Both the position numbers and the translations under genes were made by a program. DNA of 64,000 bases. Source: Desulfobacula sp. Lineage in GTDB: Bacteria > Desulfobacterota > Desulfobacteria > Desulfobacterales > Desulfobacteraceae. The stretch's first letter is position 1; each line of letters opens with the position of its first letter. Below, one piece after another: positions 15,138-23,734 of this stretch. The notes beneath the pieces were generated by a model that saw only the letters and a program-made list of their open reading frames with translations, made no database searches and had not been told where the DNA came from. The stretch is from assembly GCF_030145145.1 (NCBI RefSeq), contig NZ_JAQYWD010000003.1, positions 124,001 through 188,000 on the forward strand. Direction: 5' to 3'.

Positions 15138-16922
15138 ATGACAGAAAAACGGCTGCCTTTAGGAGGCGAATTTCTGATTACTGAGACGGCACCACACAAT
15201 ATTTTCATCCCGGAAGATTTTACAAAACTCCATAAGATGATTCATGCTGCCACAACTGATTTCGTACAAAAAGAAGTTTTTCCCAATACGGAACAGATTG
15301 AAACAAAAGATGAAGCAATCTCCCGGGAGCTGTTGCTCAAAACAGGTGAACTGGGACTGAATGGGACAGATATTCCGGAAATCTATGGTGGTGAGGAAAT
15401 GGATAAAATAAGCACCTGTCTTGTAACAGAAGCCATGGGTGCTGCCGGTTCTTTCAGTATCACGCACTCAATTCATACGGGTATTGGGTCGCTTCCCATT
15501 GTTTATTTTGGTACTGAAGACCAAAAGAAGAAATACCTGCCAAAACTTTGCAGCGGTGATTGGGTGGGCGCTTATTGCCTCACTGAACCGGGGGCCGGAT
15601 CTGACGCACTGAACTCCTTGACAACGGCTGTATTATCTGAAGACGGGAAAAATTATATTTTAAATGGGGAAAAAATATATATCACAAATGGGTCCTGGGC
15701 AGATTGCTATACGGTTTATGCAAAGGTGGACGGAGAAAAATTTACCGGATTTATTGTTGAGAAGGCGTTTGCCGGTATTGAAAGAGGCGCGGAAGAAAAA
15801 AAAATGGGCCTTACCGGATCTTCCACCTGTACGATTCTTTTAAAGGACTGCATTGTTCCTGTGGAGAATGTGTTGTACGAAATCGGCAAGGGTCATAAAA
15901 TCGCTTTTAATATTCTTAACATGGGAAGATACAAGATAGGTGCCAACGCAGTTGGTGGTTCAAAAACAGCCATTAGTGACGCAGCCAAACATGCAGCCAC
16001 CAGAATCCAGTTTGGTCAGCCGATAGGATCCTTTGGAATGGTCCGGAACAAACTTGCGGACATGGTAATCCGAACCTATATGACCGAATCAATGATTTAC
16101 CGGCTTGCCTTCATGATTGACAGCAGGTTGGAAAACCAGGGTGAAAAAAAAGAAAGGCCTGCTAGAGATACGGCAAACGTTATTGAAGAATATGCTGTGG
16201 AATGTTCCATGATAAAGGTCTATGGCAGTGAATGCCTTGATTTTTGTGTGGATGAATGGGTTCAAATTTTAGGTGGTGCTGGTTTGATCGCTGATTACCC
16301 GGCTGAACGGGCTTATCGGGGTTCCCGCATTAATCGTATTGTGGAAGGGACCAATGAGATCAATCGTCTTTTAGTGCCCCAGACCCTTTTTAAAAGAAGC
16401 CTGCAGGGACGATTGAATTTAAAGGCTGCTGTTGAGGCGGTTACAAAAGAGCTCAATTCCTGGGAAACAAGTCGTAACGATATGGCTGATGAACCCCTGG
16501 CGTTAGAGGAATATATGGTTCGAATGTGCAAAAAAATGATCCTTTTGGCGTTTGGGGTTACCGTCCAGAAATTAGGAAAATCATTTTTAAATGAACAATC
16601 GGTCCTGGGAATTCTGGCAGATATGAGTATTGAGGTGTTTGCCATGGAGAGCGGCCTGCTTCGAGCCATTAAAATTATAGAAAAAAATGGTATAAAAAAA
16701 GCCGAATACCATATTGCTGCAGTTAAGACCTATGTGGGTGAGACACTACACAAAATGGAATTTTGGGCAAACCAGATTTTGGTATTTTCAGATCCGGAAG
16801 AAACCCTGAATAAATATCTTGATGATATTAAAAAATTATCATCTTGCCATCCGATTCCTACGATTGTTTTGAAAGAAAAAATCGCAGAACGGGTGATTAA
16901 ACTGAAAAAATATATTTTTTAA
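15138..16922 (+). CDS. Acyl-CoA dehydrogenase with C-terminal extension
   Basis: 594 residues from the ATG at 15138, which has AAGGAG about 11 bases upstream; a GTG at 15129 is too close to that site. It has the acyl-CoA dehydrogenase core: AYCLTEPGAGSDA (substrate/FAD loop), GSWADCYTVYAK, and RINRIVEGTNEINR, whose Glu is the usual catalytic base. About 200 extra C-terminal residues (beyond the 380-residue core) make it the long very-long-chain/AcdA-like type. It performs the first oxidation of acyl-CoA, passing electrons to ETF. First gene of the operon. Confidence 0.9.
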   Translation: MTEKRLPLGGEFLITETAPHNIFIPEDFTKLHKMIHAATTDFVQKEVFPNTEQIETKDEAISRELLLKTGELGLNGTDIPEIYGGEEMDKISTCLVTEAMGAAGSFSITHSIHTGIGSLPIVYFGTEDQKKKYLPKLCSGDWVGAYCLTEPGAGSDALNSLTTAVLSEDGKNYILNGEKIYITNGSWADCYTVYAKVDGEKFTGFIVEKAFAGIERGAEEKKMGLTGSSTCTILLKDCIVPVENVLYEIGKGHKIAFNILNMGRYKIGANAVGGSKTAISDAAKHAATRIQFGQPIGSFGMVRNKLADMVIRTYMTESMIYRLAFMIDSRLENQGEKKERPARDTANVIEEYAVECSMIKVYGSECLDFCVDEWVQILGGAGLIADYPAERAYRGSRINRIVEGTNEINRLLVPQTLFKRSLQGRLNLKAAVEAVTKELNSWETSRNDMADEPLALEEYMVRMCKKMILLAFGVTVQKLGKSFLNEQSVLGILADMSIEVFAMESGLLRAIKIIEKNGIKKAEYHIAAVKTYVGETLHKMEFWANQILVFSDPEETLNKYLDDIKKLSSCHPIPTIVLKEKIAERVIKLKKYIF

Positions 16923-16973
16923 AGACCTGAATTTCTAATTTGTGAATCAAGGATAAAATTTTAGGAGATAGTA

Positions 16974-17861
16974 ATGACCATTAAAAAAGTTGGCATCATT
17001 GGGTGTGGGGCCATGGGTTCCGGAATTGCCCAGGTTGTACTTCAGGCGGGATACAAAGTCATTGTGCAGGATTCCGGACAGCAATTTCTGGATACGGGTC
17101 TTAAAAGGATTAAAACGTCCCTGGATAAGCTTGAAAAAAAAGATGCCATCACATCTGGGAAAAATCAGGAAATACAAAACTTGCTTTCAGGTACAATCGT
17201 TCTTGAGGATTTGTCAGATTGTGATCTTGTCATTGAAGCTGTTTTTGAGGAGATCAACATTAAACAAGACGTGTTTAGTTCCCTGGACAGCATTTGTAAA
17301 AAAGAGACCATCTTCGCAAGTAACACCTCTTCTTTGTCCATTACCCAGATGGCTGCATTCACAAATAGGCCCAGTCAATTCGTGGGGCTTCATTTCTTTA
17401 ATCCCGTACCCGTCATGCAACTTGTTGAAGTTGTCAAAACAATGTCAACCCAGGCTGAAGTATTAAAGACGATATTAGACTTTGCAGCATCTCTGGGCAA
17501 GGTTTCAGTTGTCGCTGTGGATACTGCGGGGTTTCTTGTCAACCGGCTGTTAACTCCTTTTTTGCTCGATGCCATGCAGGCCGCGGAAAATGGCGTGGCC
17601 AGTGTCCGGGATATTGATGCTGCCATGAAATTAGGGTGCAATCACGCCATGGGGCCTTTGATGCTGGCCGATTTTATCGGTCTGGATGTTCTTTATAATG
17701 CAAGCAGCATCATGTTTGATGAATACAAGGACAGCCGCTATGCGTCACCGCCTATCCTGAGAAAAATGGTATTGAGCGGAAATTTTGGGCAAAAATCCGG
17801 CAAAGGGTTTTATGACTGGTCTGATGGCAGAAACCCTGTCCCTTCCACACTGAATAATTAA
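16974..17861 (+). CDS. 3-hydroxyacyl-CoA (3-hydroxybutyryl-CoA) dehydrogenase
   Basis: 295 residues of the stand-alone family. It has the NAD fold at the start (IIGCGAMGSGIAQ), FASNTSSLSITQMA, the catalytic His in GLHFFNPVPVMQLVE, and NRLLTPFLLDA followed by the C-terminal dimerisation domain ending KSGKGFYDW. It oxidises 3-hydroxyacyl-CoA to 3-ketoacyl-CoA. The GGAG ribosome site is well placed. It lies between the acyl-CoA dehydrogenase and thiolase genes, as expected for beta-oxidation. Confidence 0.92.
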   Translation: MTIKKVGIIGCGAMGSGIAQVVLQAGYKVIVQDSGQQFLDTGLKRIKTSLDKLEKKDAITSGKNQEIQNLLSGTIVLEDLSDCDLVIEAVFEEINIKQDVFSSLDSICKKETIFASNTSSLSITQMAAFTNRPSQFVGLHFFNPVPVMQLVEVVKTMSTQAEVLKTILDFAASLGKVSVVAVDTAGFLVNRLLTPFLLDAMQAAENGVASVRDIDAAMKLGCNHAMGPLMLADFIGLDVLYNASSIMFDEYKDSRYASPPILRKMVLSGNFGQKSGKGFYDWSDGRNPVPSTLNN

Positions 17862-17891
17862 ACCAGCGAGACTTAAGATAAGGGGGTTATA

Positions 17892-19070
17892 ATGGAAAAA
17901 GAGGTGTATATCGTCAGCGCAACGCGAACACCCATTGGAGATTTTGGTGGGTCCTTAAAAGGTGCATCTGCAACCGAACTTGCCATGCAGATCATGGATG
18001 CTGCCCTTGGCAGGGTTGGCATTGAAAAAGGTGCACTGGATCTGGTGACCATGGGGAATTGTTTTGATCCCATTGCCAATAATATTGCCCGTATTGCGGC
18101 GGTAAATCTTGGAATCCCTTTGGAAACTCCGGCATTTTCGGTTTCATGCACCTGCGGATCAGGCTTACAGGCAATTATCAGCGGATGTCAGGCACTCCAG
18201 CAAAAGGATGTTGGCGTCGTCCTGTCAGGTGGCGTGGAAAGCATGAGTAATGCGCCGTATATCTCCACCAGTAACCGATGGGGAAGCCGTCTCCAGCACA
18301 CGCAATTGTTTGATCTGGTTTGGAAATCCATGCAGGAATACCCTGTGGGGGTGGGCATGGGGCTTACAGCAGAAAATTTGGCAGAAAAAGATCATATCTC
18401 AAGACAGGAACAGGACGAATTATCTTTGATAAGCCAGAATAGGGCATGCAAGGCAATCAAAGACGGTCGGTTTAAAGAAGAAATTACCCCGGTAACAATT
18501 TCCAGGAAAGGCCGCGATCCTCTATTCATTGAAACCGATGAGCATCCCAGACCGGGCCTGGCCATTGAAAACCTGGCCAAATTGCCTGCCGCTTTCAAAA
18601 AGGGGGGGACCGTCACAGCCGGCAACTCTTCAGGGATAAACGATGGGGCGGCAGCGGTGATTCTCATGGATGGGGATAAACTCAGGGAATTTGGTATTCA
18701 GCCGTTGGCCAGGATACTTGATTATGCCGTGGTCGGTGTTGATCCGGATTATATGGGAATCGGCCCGGTTCCGGCAACCCGGAAGGTCCTTGAAAAGACA
18801 GGTCTGTCTTTGGATGATATTGGACTGATTGAACTGAACGAAGCATTTGCTGCACAATACCTTTCTTGTGAAAAAGCCCTGGGCCTGAATAGAGACATTA
18901 CCAATGTTAATGGCAGTGGCATCGCATTGGGTCACCCTGTGGGCTGCACAGGCGCCCGAATGATCGTCAGTCTTGTCCATGAAATGAAAAAAAGAGGTGT
19001 AAGCAAAGGGATTTCAACCCTTTGCGCTGGAGGCGGTCAGGGGTTTGCCATGGTGGTTGAAAGTTTATAA
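17892..19070 (+). CDS. Acetyl-CoA C-acyltransferase (thiolase)
   Basis: 392 residues, a full-length thiolase. The acyl-accepting cysteine is in SCTCGSGLQAI (near residue 88). The catalytic His and second Cys are in GSGIALGHPVGCTGARM and STLCAGGGQGFAM. GGVESMSNAPY and NEAFAAQYLSCEKALG are also typical. It cleaves 3-ketoacyl-CoA to acetyl-CoA and a shortened acyl-CoA. It follows the dehydrogenase gene by 30 bp. Confidence 0.93.
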   Translation: MEKEVYIVSATRTPIGDFGGSLKGASATELAMQIMDAALGRVGIEKGALDLVTMGNCFDPIANNIARIAAVNLGIPLETPAFSVSCTCGSGLQAIISGCQALQQKDVGVVLSGGVESMSNAPYISTSNRWGSRLQHTQLFDLVWKSMQEYPVGVGMGLTAENLAEKDHISRQEQDELSLISQNRACKAIKDGRFKEEITPVTISRKGRDPLFIETDEHPRPGLAIENLAKLPAAFKKGGTVTAGNSSGINDGAAAVILMDGDKLREFGIQPLARILDYAVVGVDPDYMGIGPVPATRKVLEKTGLSLDDIGLIELNEAFAAQYLSCEKALGLNRDITNVNGSGIALGHPVGCTGARMIVSLVHEMKKRGVSKGISTLCAGGGQGFAMVVESL

Positions 19071-19153
19071 AATTTTAATCCGAATTCAGTATTCGTTTAT
19101 GTCAGGTAATCGAAAAGAGATAATGGATTATACAAACTAAAGGGAGGGTAAAG

Positions 19154-20692
19154 GTGATAAATTTAGCAACTTATTTGGAAAATTCTACTATCGCTCATCC
19201 GGACAAAACTGCAGTAATCTTTGATGATGAAAAATGGACATTTAGACAGATTAACGAAAGGGCCAATGCTGTTGCAAACGGGCTGCGAGAAATGGGAGTG
19301 ACAAAAGGTGATCGGGTTACCTTGTTTTTGCCAAACTGCACCGAGTTTTTTTTCTGGTATTTCGGAATCTTAAAAATAGGCGCCATTGTGAACCCTCTTA
19401 ATGTAATGCTCAGGGAGAAAGAGCTGGATTACCTGATTGATGATTGCAAACCCAAAGTCGTTGTAACAACCCGTGAATTGTCGCCGGAACCCTTGAAAAT
19501 TTTTTCCAGGGACGATTGTTCTGTTGACAAGATGGTTATCCTGGGGGGTGATACTGGGGAGAATATTTTATCTTTTGAAGCGTTTTTGAAAAATCAGTCC
19601 CCGGAATTCGATTCTGTTCCGGTTGAAGCGGATGATGTTGCAGCTATTTTGTATACATCAGGAACCACAGGCCTGCCCAAAGGGGTCATGCTGACCCATA
19701 CCAATTTATGGGTAAATGGTCGGCATTGCGCAGACTGGGCTGAAACAACCTACAAGGATATTACGGTTTGTGCGCTGCCGTTGTTTCATTCTTATGCCAT
19801 AACCCATGTTGTTGCTGAACTATTGATGGTTGGGGGTACCGTTGTATGGCTCAGTCGCTTTGATCCAACCGATTGTTTTGAAGCCATGGCAAAATATCAG
19901 GCAACGGCATTTCATGGTGTGGGAACAATTTATTATGCGTTGGTGAATCATCCGAAACTGGATGAATATGCAAAAAAAATCAATCTTCGTTATTGTGTTA
20001 CCGGTGCTGCAGCAACACCGGAACCCATATTAAAAGCGTGGAATGAAAAATTTGCAAACTTAAGTGAAGGCTATGGAACAACAGAAGCTTCTCCTGTGGT
20101 CTTCATGAATCCGCTGATGGGAAAGGGGGTGCAAAAAGCAAATTCATGCGGGGTGCCAATTGTTGAGGAAATAGAAGTAGCAGCGGTGGATGTTGACAAC
20201 AATCCTGTTAAGACCGGTGAAATAGGAGAGTTGGTGGTCAGGGGCAGCAATATCATGAAAGCATATTGGAATAAACCAAAAGCAACAGCAGAAACAATTA
20301 TTGATGGCTGGCTGCATACAGGTGATCTGGTTTATTTTGATGCGGACGGATATTGTTTTGTCAAAGATCGAATCAAAGACATGATTATCACAGGCGGCTT
20401 TAATATTTACCCCAAGGAAATTGAAGATTTCCTGTATACACACCCGGCTGTCGGTGAAGCCCAGGTCGTTGGCATGAAAGACAAGGTAAAGGGTGAACTG
20501 GCAGTGGCATGTATTGCTCTAAAACCAGGAATGAGTGCCACACAGGATGAAATTATTACCTTTTGTAAAAATAATATTGCGGCTTACAAAACACCCAGAA
20601 AAGTTGTCTTTTTTGACGAATTACCTAAAACAGCTACTGGAAAACTGGAAAAATTAAGCTTGAAAAAAATGCTGGAAACCAAAACTGTTTAA
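19154..20692 (+). CDS. Fatty-acid (carboxylate) CoA ligase, AMP-binding family
   Basis: 512 residues from a GTG preceded by AAAGGGAGGG. The adenylate-forming motifs are all present: YTSGTTGLPKGVMLTH (P-loop), EGYGTTEASPV, WLHTGDLVYFDADGY, KDRIKDMIITGGFNIYP and the final catalytic Lys in PKTATGKLEK. It activates a carboxylic acid to acyl-CoA and so feeds the beta-oxidation genes. The transporter genes downstream suggest the acid is taken up by the TRAP system. Chain length or ring content cannot be told from the sequence. Confidence 0.92.
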   Translation: MINLATYLENSTIAHPDKTAVIFDDEKWTFRQINERANAVANGLREMGVTKGDRVTLFLPNCTEFFFWYFGILKIGAIVNPLNVMLREKELDYLIDDCKPKVVVTTRELSPEPLKIFSRDDCSVDKMVILGGDTGENILSFEAFLKNQSPEFDSVPVEADDVAAILYTSGTTGLPKGVMLTHTNLWVNGRHCADWAETTYKDITVCALPLFHSYAITHVVAELLMVGGTVVWLSRFDPTDCFEAMAKYQATAFHGVGTIYYALVNHPKLDEYAKKINLRYCVTGAAATPEPILKAWNEKFANLSEGYGTTEASPVVFMNPLMGKGVQKANSCGVPIVEEIEVAAVDVDNNPVKTGEIGELVVRGSNIMKAYWNKPKATAETIIDGWLHTGDLVYFDADGYCFVKDRIKDMIITGGFNIYPKEIEDFLYTHPAVGEAQVVGMKDKVKGELAVACIALKPGMSATQDEIITFCKNNIAAYKTPRKVVFFDELPKTATGKLEKLSLKKMLETKTV

Positions 20693-20713
20693 AAAAAATT
20701 AAGGAGTTTGATT

Positions 20714-21730
20714 ATGGGTATGCAAAGAGTGCTTTCAACGATAACATTATTTTTTGTCCTAGTAACATGTGGTTTTATTCAAGAAGCAGGGGCCGGCTCA
20801 AAACAGGTAATGAAATATTATTGTGTGGCCCCGCCTTTTTCACCGGTGAACACCAGTATGGAAAAAATGAATGAATTCCTGAAAAAAGAGAGTGGCGGTG
20901 ATTTGGAAATGGCTTTATTCCCATCCGGTCAACTCGGACCCGAGAGCCAGGGGCTGAACAGTCTGAAGATGGGTGCCGTTCAGTCTGCGGCCATTACAGG
21001 GGTTGCCATATCCGTGCTGGAACCCAAAGCCAATATAATGATGCTCCCCTATGCCTTTAAAACATGGGAAGATATTGAAACCTTTGCCAACAGTGCCACC
21101 ATGGCTGATATAGGCAAATCCCTTGATAAAAAGGGCTTAAAATTAATGGGTGTTGGCGGATATGGGTTTTTTAATGTGTTGTCAAAAAAGAATTTTTGTA
21201 CGGACATAAGCGATTATAAAGGCTCGAAAATAAGGGTTTATCCGACTCCCATCCTGATAGATCTTTACAAAACCCTTGGTGCGTCACCCACGCCCATTGC
21301 CTTTCCTGAAATTTATACCGGTCTGCAGCAGGGTGTTATAGATGCAACAGACGGCACTCTGGACAGTTCCTATGCCAGCAAGCAGTATGAGATAGCCAAA
21401 TATTTAACGCGGACCGACCACCTTTACGGCTGGTTTCTTTATCTGGTGAATAAGCGTTGGTATGGTAAATTATCCGAAAAAAATCAGATCCTTGTGCGGG
21501 ATGGGTTTGAAAAGTATTCAGTGATTGCCAGACAGGAGACAAAAAAATATGATGCTAAAGTGATGAAAATTTATGCTGAAAACGGCGTCAATGTAATGCG
21601 GCTTTCTGATGAAAAACGAAATGCTTTGCTTAAAAACACTTACAGCATCCATGAAAAATATAGGGATATTATCGGTGCTGATCTCTTGGATCAGTTTTAT
21701 GGTGAGTTGAATTTTAAGGCACCCCTCTAA
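20714..21730 (+). CDS. dctP: TRAP transporter 1, periplasmic substrate-binding protein (DctP)
   Basis: 338 residues from the ATG at 20714, which is 7 bp from AAGGAG; an upstream TTG is in frame but less likely. It has an N-terminal signal peptide cleaved near AGAGS. The DctP family pattern is visible in FPSGQLGPESQGLNSLKMG, KIRVYPTPILIDLYKTLGASP, and FPEIYTGLQQGVIDATDG. The binding-site Arg is probably in SKIRVYP. It is followed by a strong hairpin that may stabilise its mRNA. Confidence 0.92.
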   Translation: MGMQRVLSTITLFFVLVTCGFIQEAGAGSKQVMKYYCVAPPFSPVNTSMEKMNEFLKKESGGDLEMALFPSGQLGPESQGLNSLKMGAVQSAAITGVAISVLEPKANIMMLPYAFKTWEDIETFANSATMADIGKSLDKKGLKLMGVGGYGFFNVLSKKNFCTDISDYKGSKIRVYPTPILIDLYKTLGASPTPIAFPEIYTGLQQGVIDATDGTLDSSYASKQYEIAKYLTRTDHLYGWFLYLVNKRWYGKLSEKNQILVRDGFEKYSVIARQETKKYDAKVMKIYAENGVNVMRLSDEKRNALLKNTYSIHEKYRDIIGADLLDQFYGELNFKAPL

Positions 21731-21748
21731 AGATAGAACACGTCAAGT

Positions 21749-21779
21749 CGTGGAAAGGGGGGAAACCCCCCTTTCCACG
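21749..21779 (+). terminator. Perfect 14-bp hairpin between dctP and dctQ
   Basis: CGTGGAAAGGGGGG, loop AAA, and its exact complement. No T-run follows, so it is more likely an mRNA stabiliser or partial terminator that lets the binding protein be made in excess over the membrane subunits, as reported for binding-protein transporter operons. Confidence 0.7.
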
Positions 21780-21797
21780 GATTAAAGGGAGAGTTTT

Positions 21798-22283
21798 ATG
21801 GTGAAGCAAATTTTGATTTTTTTATCAAAACTGGAAAAAAATATAATTGCCGGGCTGCTTTTTTTTAACGTGGCCATTTTGTTTATTACGGTTGTCCTCA
21901 GATATCTGTTTAATAATCCGCCGGTATGGCCGGAAGAAGCCAGCAGGTATGTAATGATATGGATTGTTTACCTTGGGGTTTCCCAGTCCATTGAAAATGA
22001 TACAGAGATAAAAATAGATATATTGACCCAGGTGACAAATTCGGCTGTCATAAAAAAAACGGCGCCTTTTATTGCCGCAATTGTTGGGATGCTGATAGCT
22101 GTCTTTATGTTGATCTACGGTATTCAGTTTACACAAATGCTCATGGAAAGCCAGGAAGTGGCTGCATCTTTCCCCTTACAAAAGGGATATATTTACTCAA
22201 TCATACCCATTGCCGGTATGCTCATGACCATAAAATACATGATACGGCTGGCAGCTCACATCACAGGGCTTAAACTGTCTTGA
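21798..22283 (+). CDS. dctQ: TRAP transporter 1, small membrane subunit (DctQ)
   Basis: 161 residues with four predicted membrane segments. Family features are NPPVWPEEASRYVMIWIVYLGVSQSI near residue 40 and KGYIYSIIPIAGMLM near 130. It pairs with DctM to form the sodium-driven transporter. The ATG is preceded by AAAGGGAGAG. A 112-bp gap separates it from dctM. Confidence 0.9.
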   Translation: MVKQILIFLSKLEKNIIAGLLFFNVAILFITVVLRYLFNNPPVWPEEASRYVMIWIVYLGVSQSIENDTEIKIDILTQVTNSAVIKKTAPFIAAIVGMLIAVFMLIYGIQFTQMLMESQEVAASFPLQKGYIYSIIPIAGMLMTIKYMIRLAAHITGLKLS

Positions 22284-22395
22284 TAATGGCCATGGCAGAT
22301 CTCTCTGCCACAACAAACCATGAAAGAGATTTAATTCCAACAGGTTAAACGTTTTTTCGTGTAAAACGGATACTGCAGTTGATTATTGCTGCTCA

Positions 22396-23703
22396 ATGCC
22401 AATACAGGGTGATAAAATGGAAAATATTATTATAGGTGTTCTTTTAATCTCTTTTTTTCTGTCAACAACCTCCATCGCCATATCATTTGTTGCCACCGCC
22501 ACCATTCTTTTTGTTCTATATATGGATGTGCCGATGATGTATATTGTTGCAGGACTTTTTTCCAAGCTGGATTCATTCCCTCTGGAAGCCATTCTTTTCT
22601 TTATCCTTTTGGGCAATATCATGCGCAAGGGCAATTCTTCAATGCACTTGATTGGGTTTATCCGGTTACTTGTCAGTAAAATTTCCGGCGGTCTCGGTAT
22701 TGCCGGTATCATTGCGTCTGCCGTATTTGGAGCCATTTCCGGTTCTGCAACAGCCACAGTTGTTGCCATCATGCCCATAGTGTTGCCGGAAATGATTGCT
22801 TCAGGATATAAAAAGGAATTTTCTTATGGTGTATTAACCACTGCAGGTATACTCGGGGTCATTATTCCGCCGAGTATCCTGATGATTTTATATTCAGTGG
22901 TCGCAAATGTTTCCATGGGAAAATTGTTTTTAGGGGGATTCATTCCAGGGATAATGATTGCCATAGGGCTTTCCTTGTACGTGATGATTGTATCAAAAAA
23001 AAATCAATACGGGGTTGAAGAAAAACAGGTGAACAATGGTTTAGGTGATATCATCAAAGCCGGTCGAAAAGCCATCTGGGCCCTGATGCTTCCCTTCATT
23101 ATTCTGGGGGGGATTTACGGCGGCTTGTTTACACCCACCGAAGCGGCTGTGGTGGGCAGTGTGTATGCTTTTTTTGTGGAAATGACGATATTTAAAACCA
23201 TTGATTTTAAAAGTTTCAAAGAAATTTTGAGCACCTCGGGAATCAGTACGGGCGCATTATTATTTACACTGGCAGGTGCCACTGTTTTTTGTGATTATCT
23301 TACGATGAAGCAGATTCCCCAGGAATTATCCTCATTTGTGGTATCCAATATTACATCCCCCATCGTATTTTTAATTTGTATTAACCTGCTTTTTTTGTTT
23401 CTCGGAACATTCCTGGACCCTTTATCGGCAATAATTGTCGTTGCCCCACTATTGTTGCCCACGGTTATCGCATTAAATATTGATCCCATTTTTCTGGGCG
23501 TTATTCTGACCATTAACTTAGGTGTGGGGTATGTGACACCCCCACTGGGTGCCAATCTTTTTGTGGCATCCATGATTCTCAAAGAATCCTATGCAAAAAT
23601 TGCTGTTGCAGTTATTCCAACGCTGGTGATTTATGTCATCATTCTAATACTGCTCAATATCTTTCCATCAATTATCATGTTTTTACCGAATCTTTTGATG
23701 TAA
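22396..23703 (+). CDS. dctM: TRAP transporter 1, large membrane subunit (DctM)
   Basis: 435 residues (428 if the ATG at 22417 is used). About 11-12 hydrophobic helices. Typical segments are AVFGAISGSATATVVAIMPIVLPEM, GILGVIIPPSILMILYSVV, FTPTEAAVVGSVYAFFVE and GVGYVTPPLGANLFVAS. This is the sodium-coupled transport channel. It is 31 bp before the beta-oxidation fusion gene, so the operon mixes uptake and catabolism. Confidence 0.92.
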   Translation: MPIQGDKMENIIIGVLLISFFLSTTSIAISFVATATILFVLYMDVPMMYIVAGLFSKLDSFPLEAILFFILLGNIMRKGNSSMHLIGFIRLLVSKISGGLGIAGIIASAVFGAISGSATATVVAIMPIVLPEMIASGYKKEFSYGVLTTAGILGVIIPPSILMILYSVVANVSMGKLFLGGFIPGIMIAIGLSLYVMIVSKKNQYGVEEKQVNNGLGDIIKAGRKAIWALMLPFIILGGIYGGLFTPTEAAVVGSVYAFFVEMTIFKTIDFKSFKEILSTSGISTGALLFTLAGATVFCDYLTMKQIPQELSSFVVSNITSPIVFLICINLLFLFLGTFLDPLSAIIVVAPLLLPTVIALNIDPIFLGVILTINLGVGYVTPPLGANLFVASMILKESYAKIAVAVIPTLVIYVIILILLNIFPSIIMFLPNLLM

Positions 23704-23734
23704 GTCATTTGTAAAAACACAGCAGGAGCTTTTC

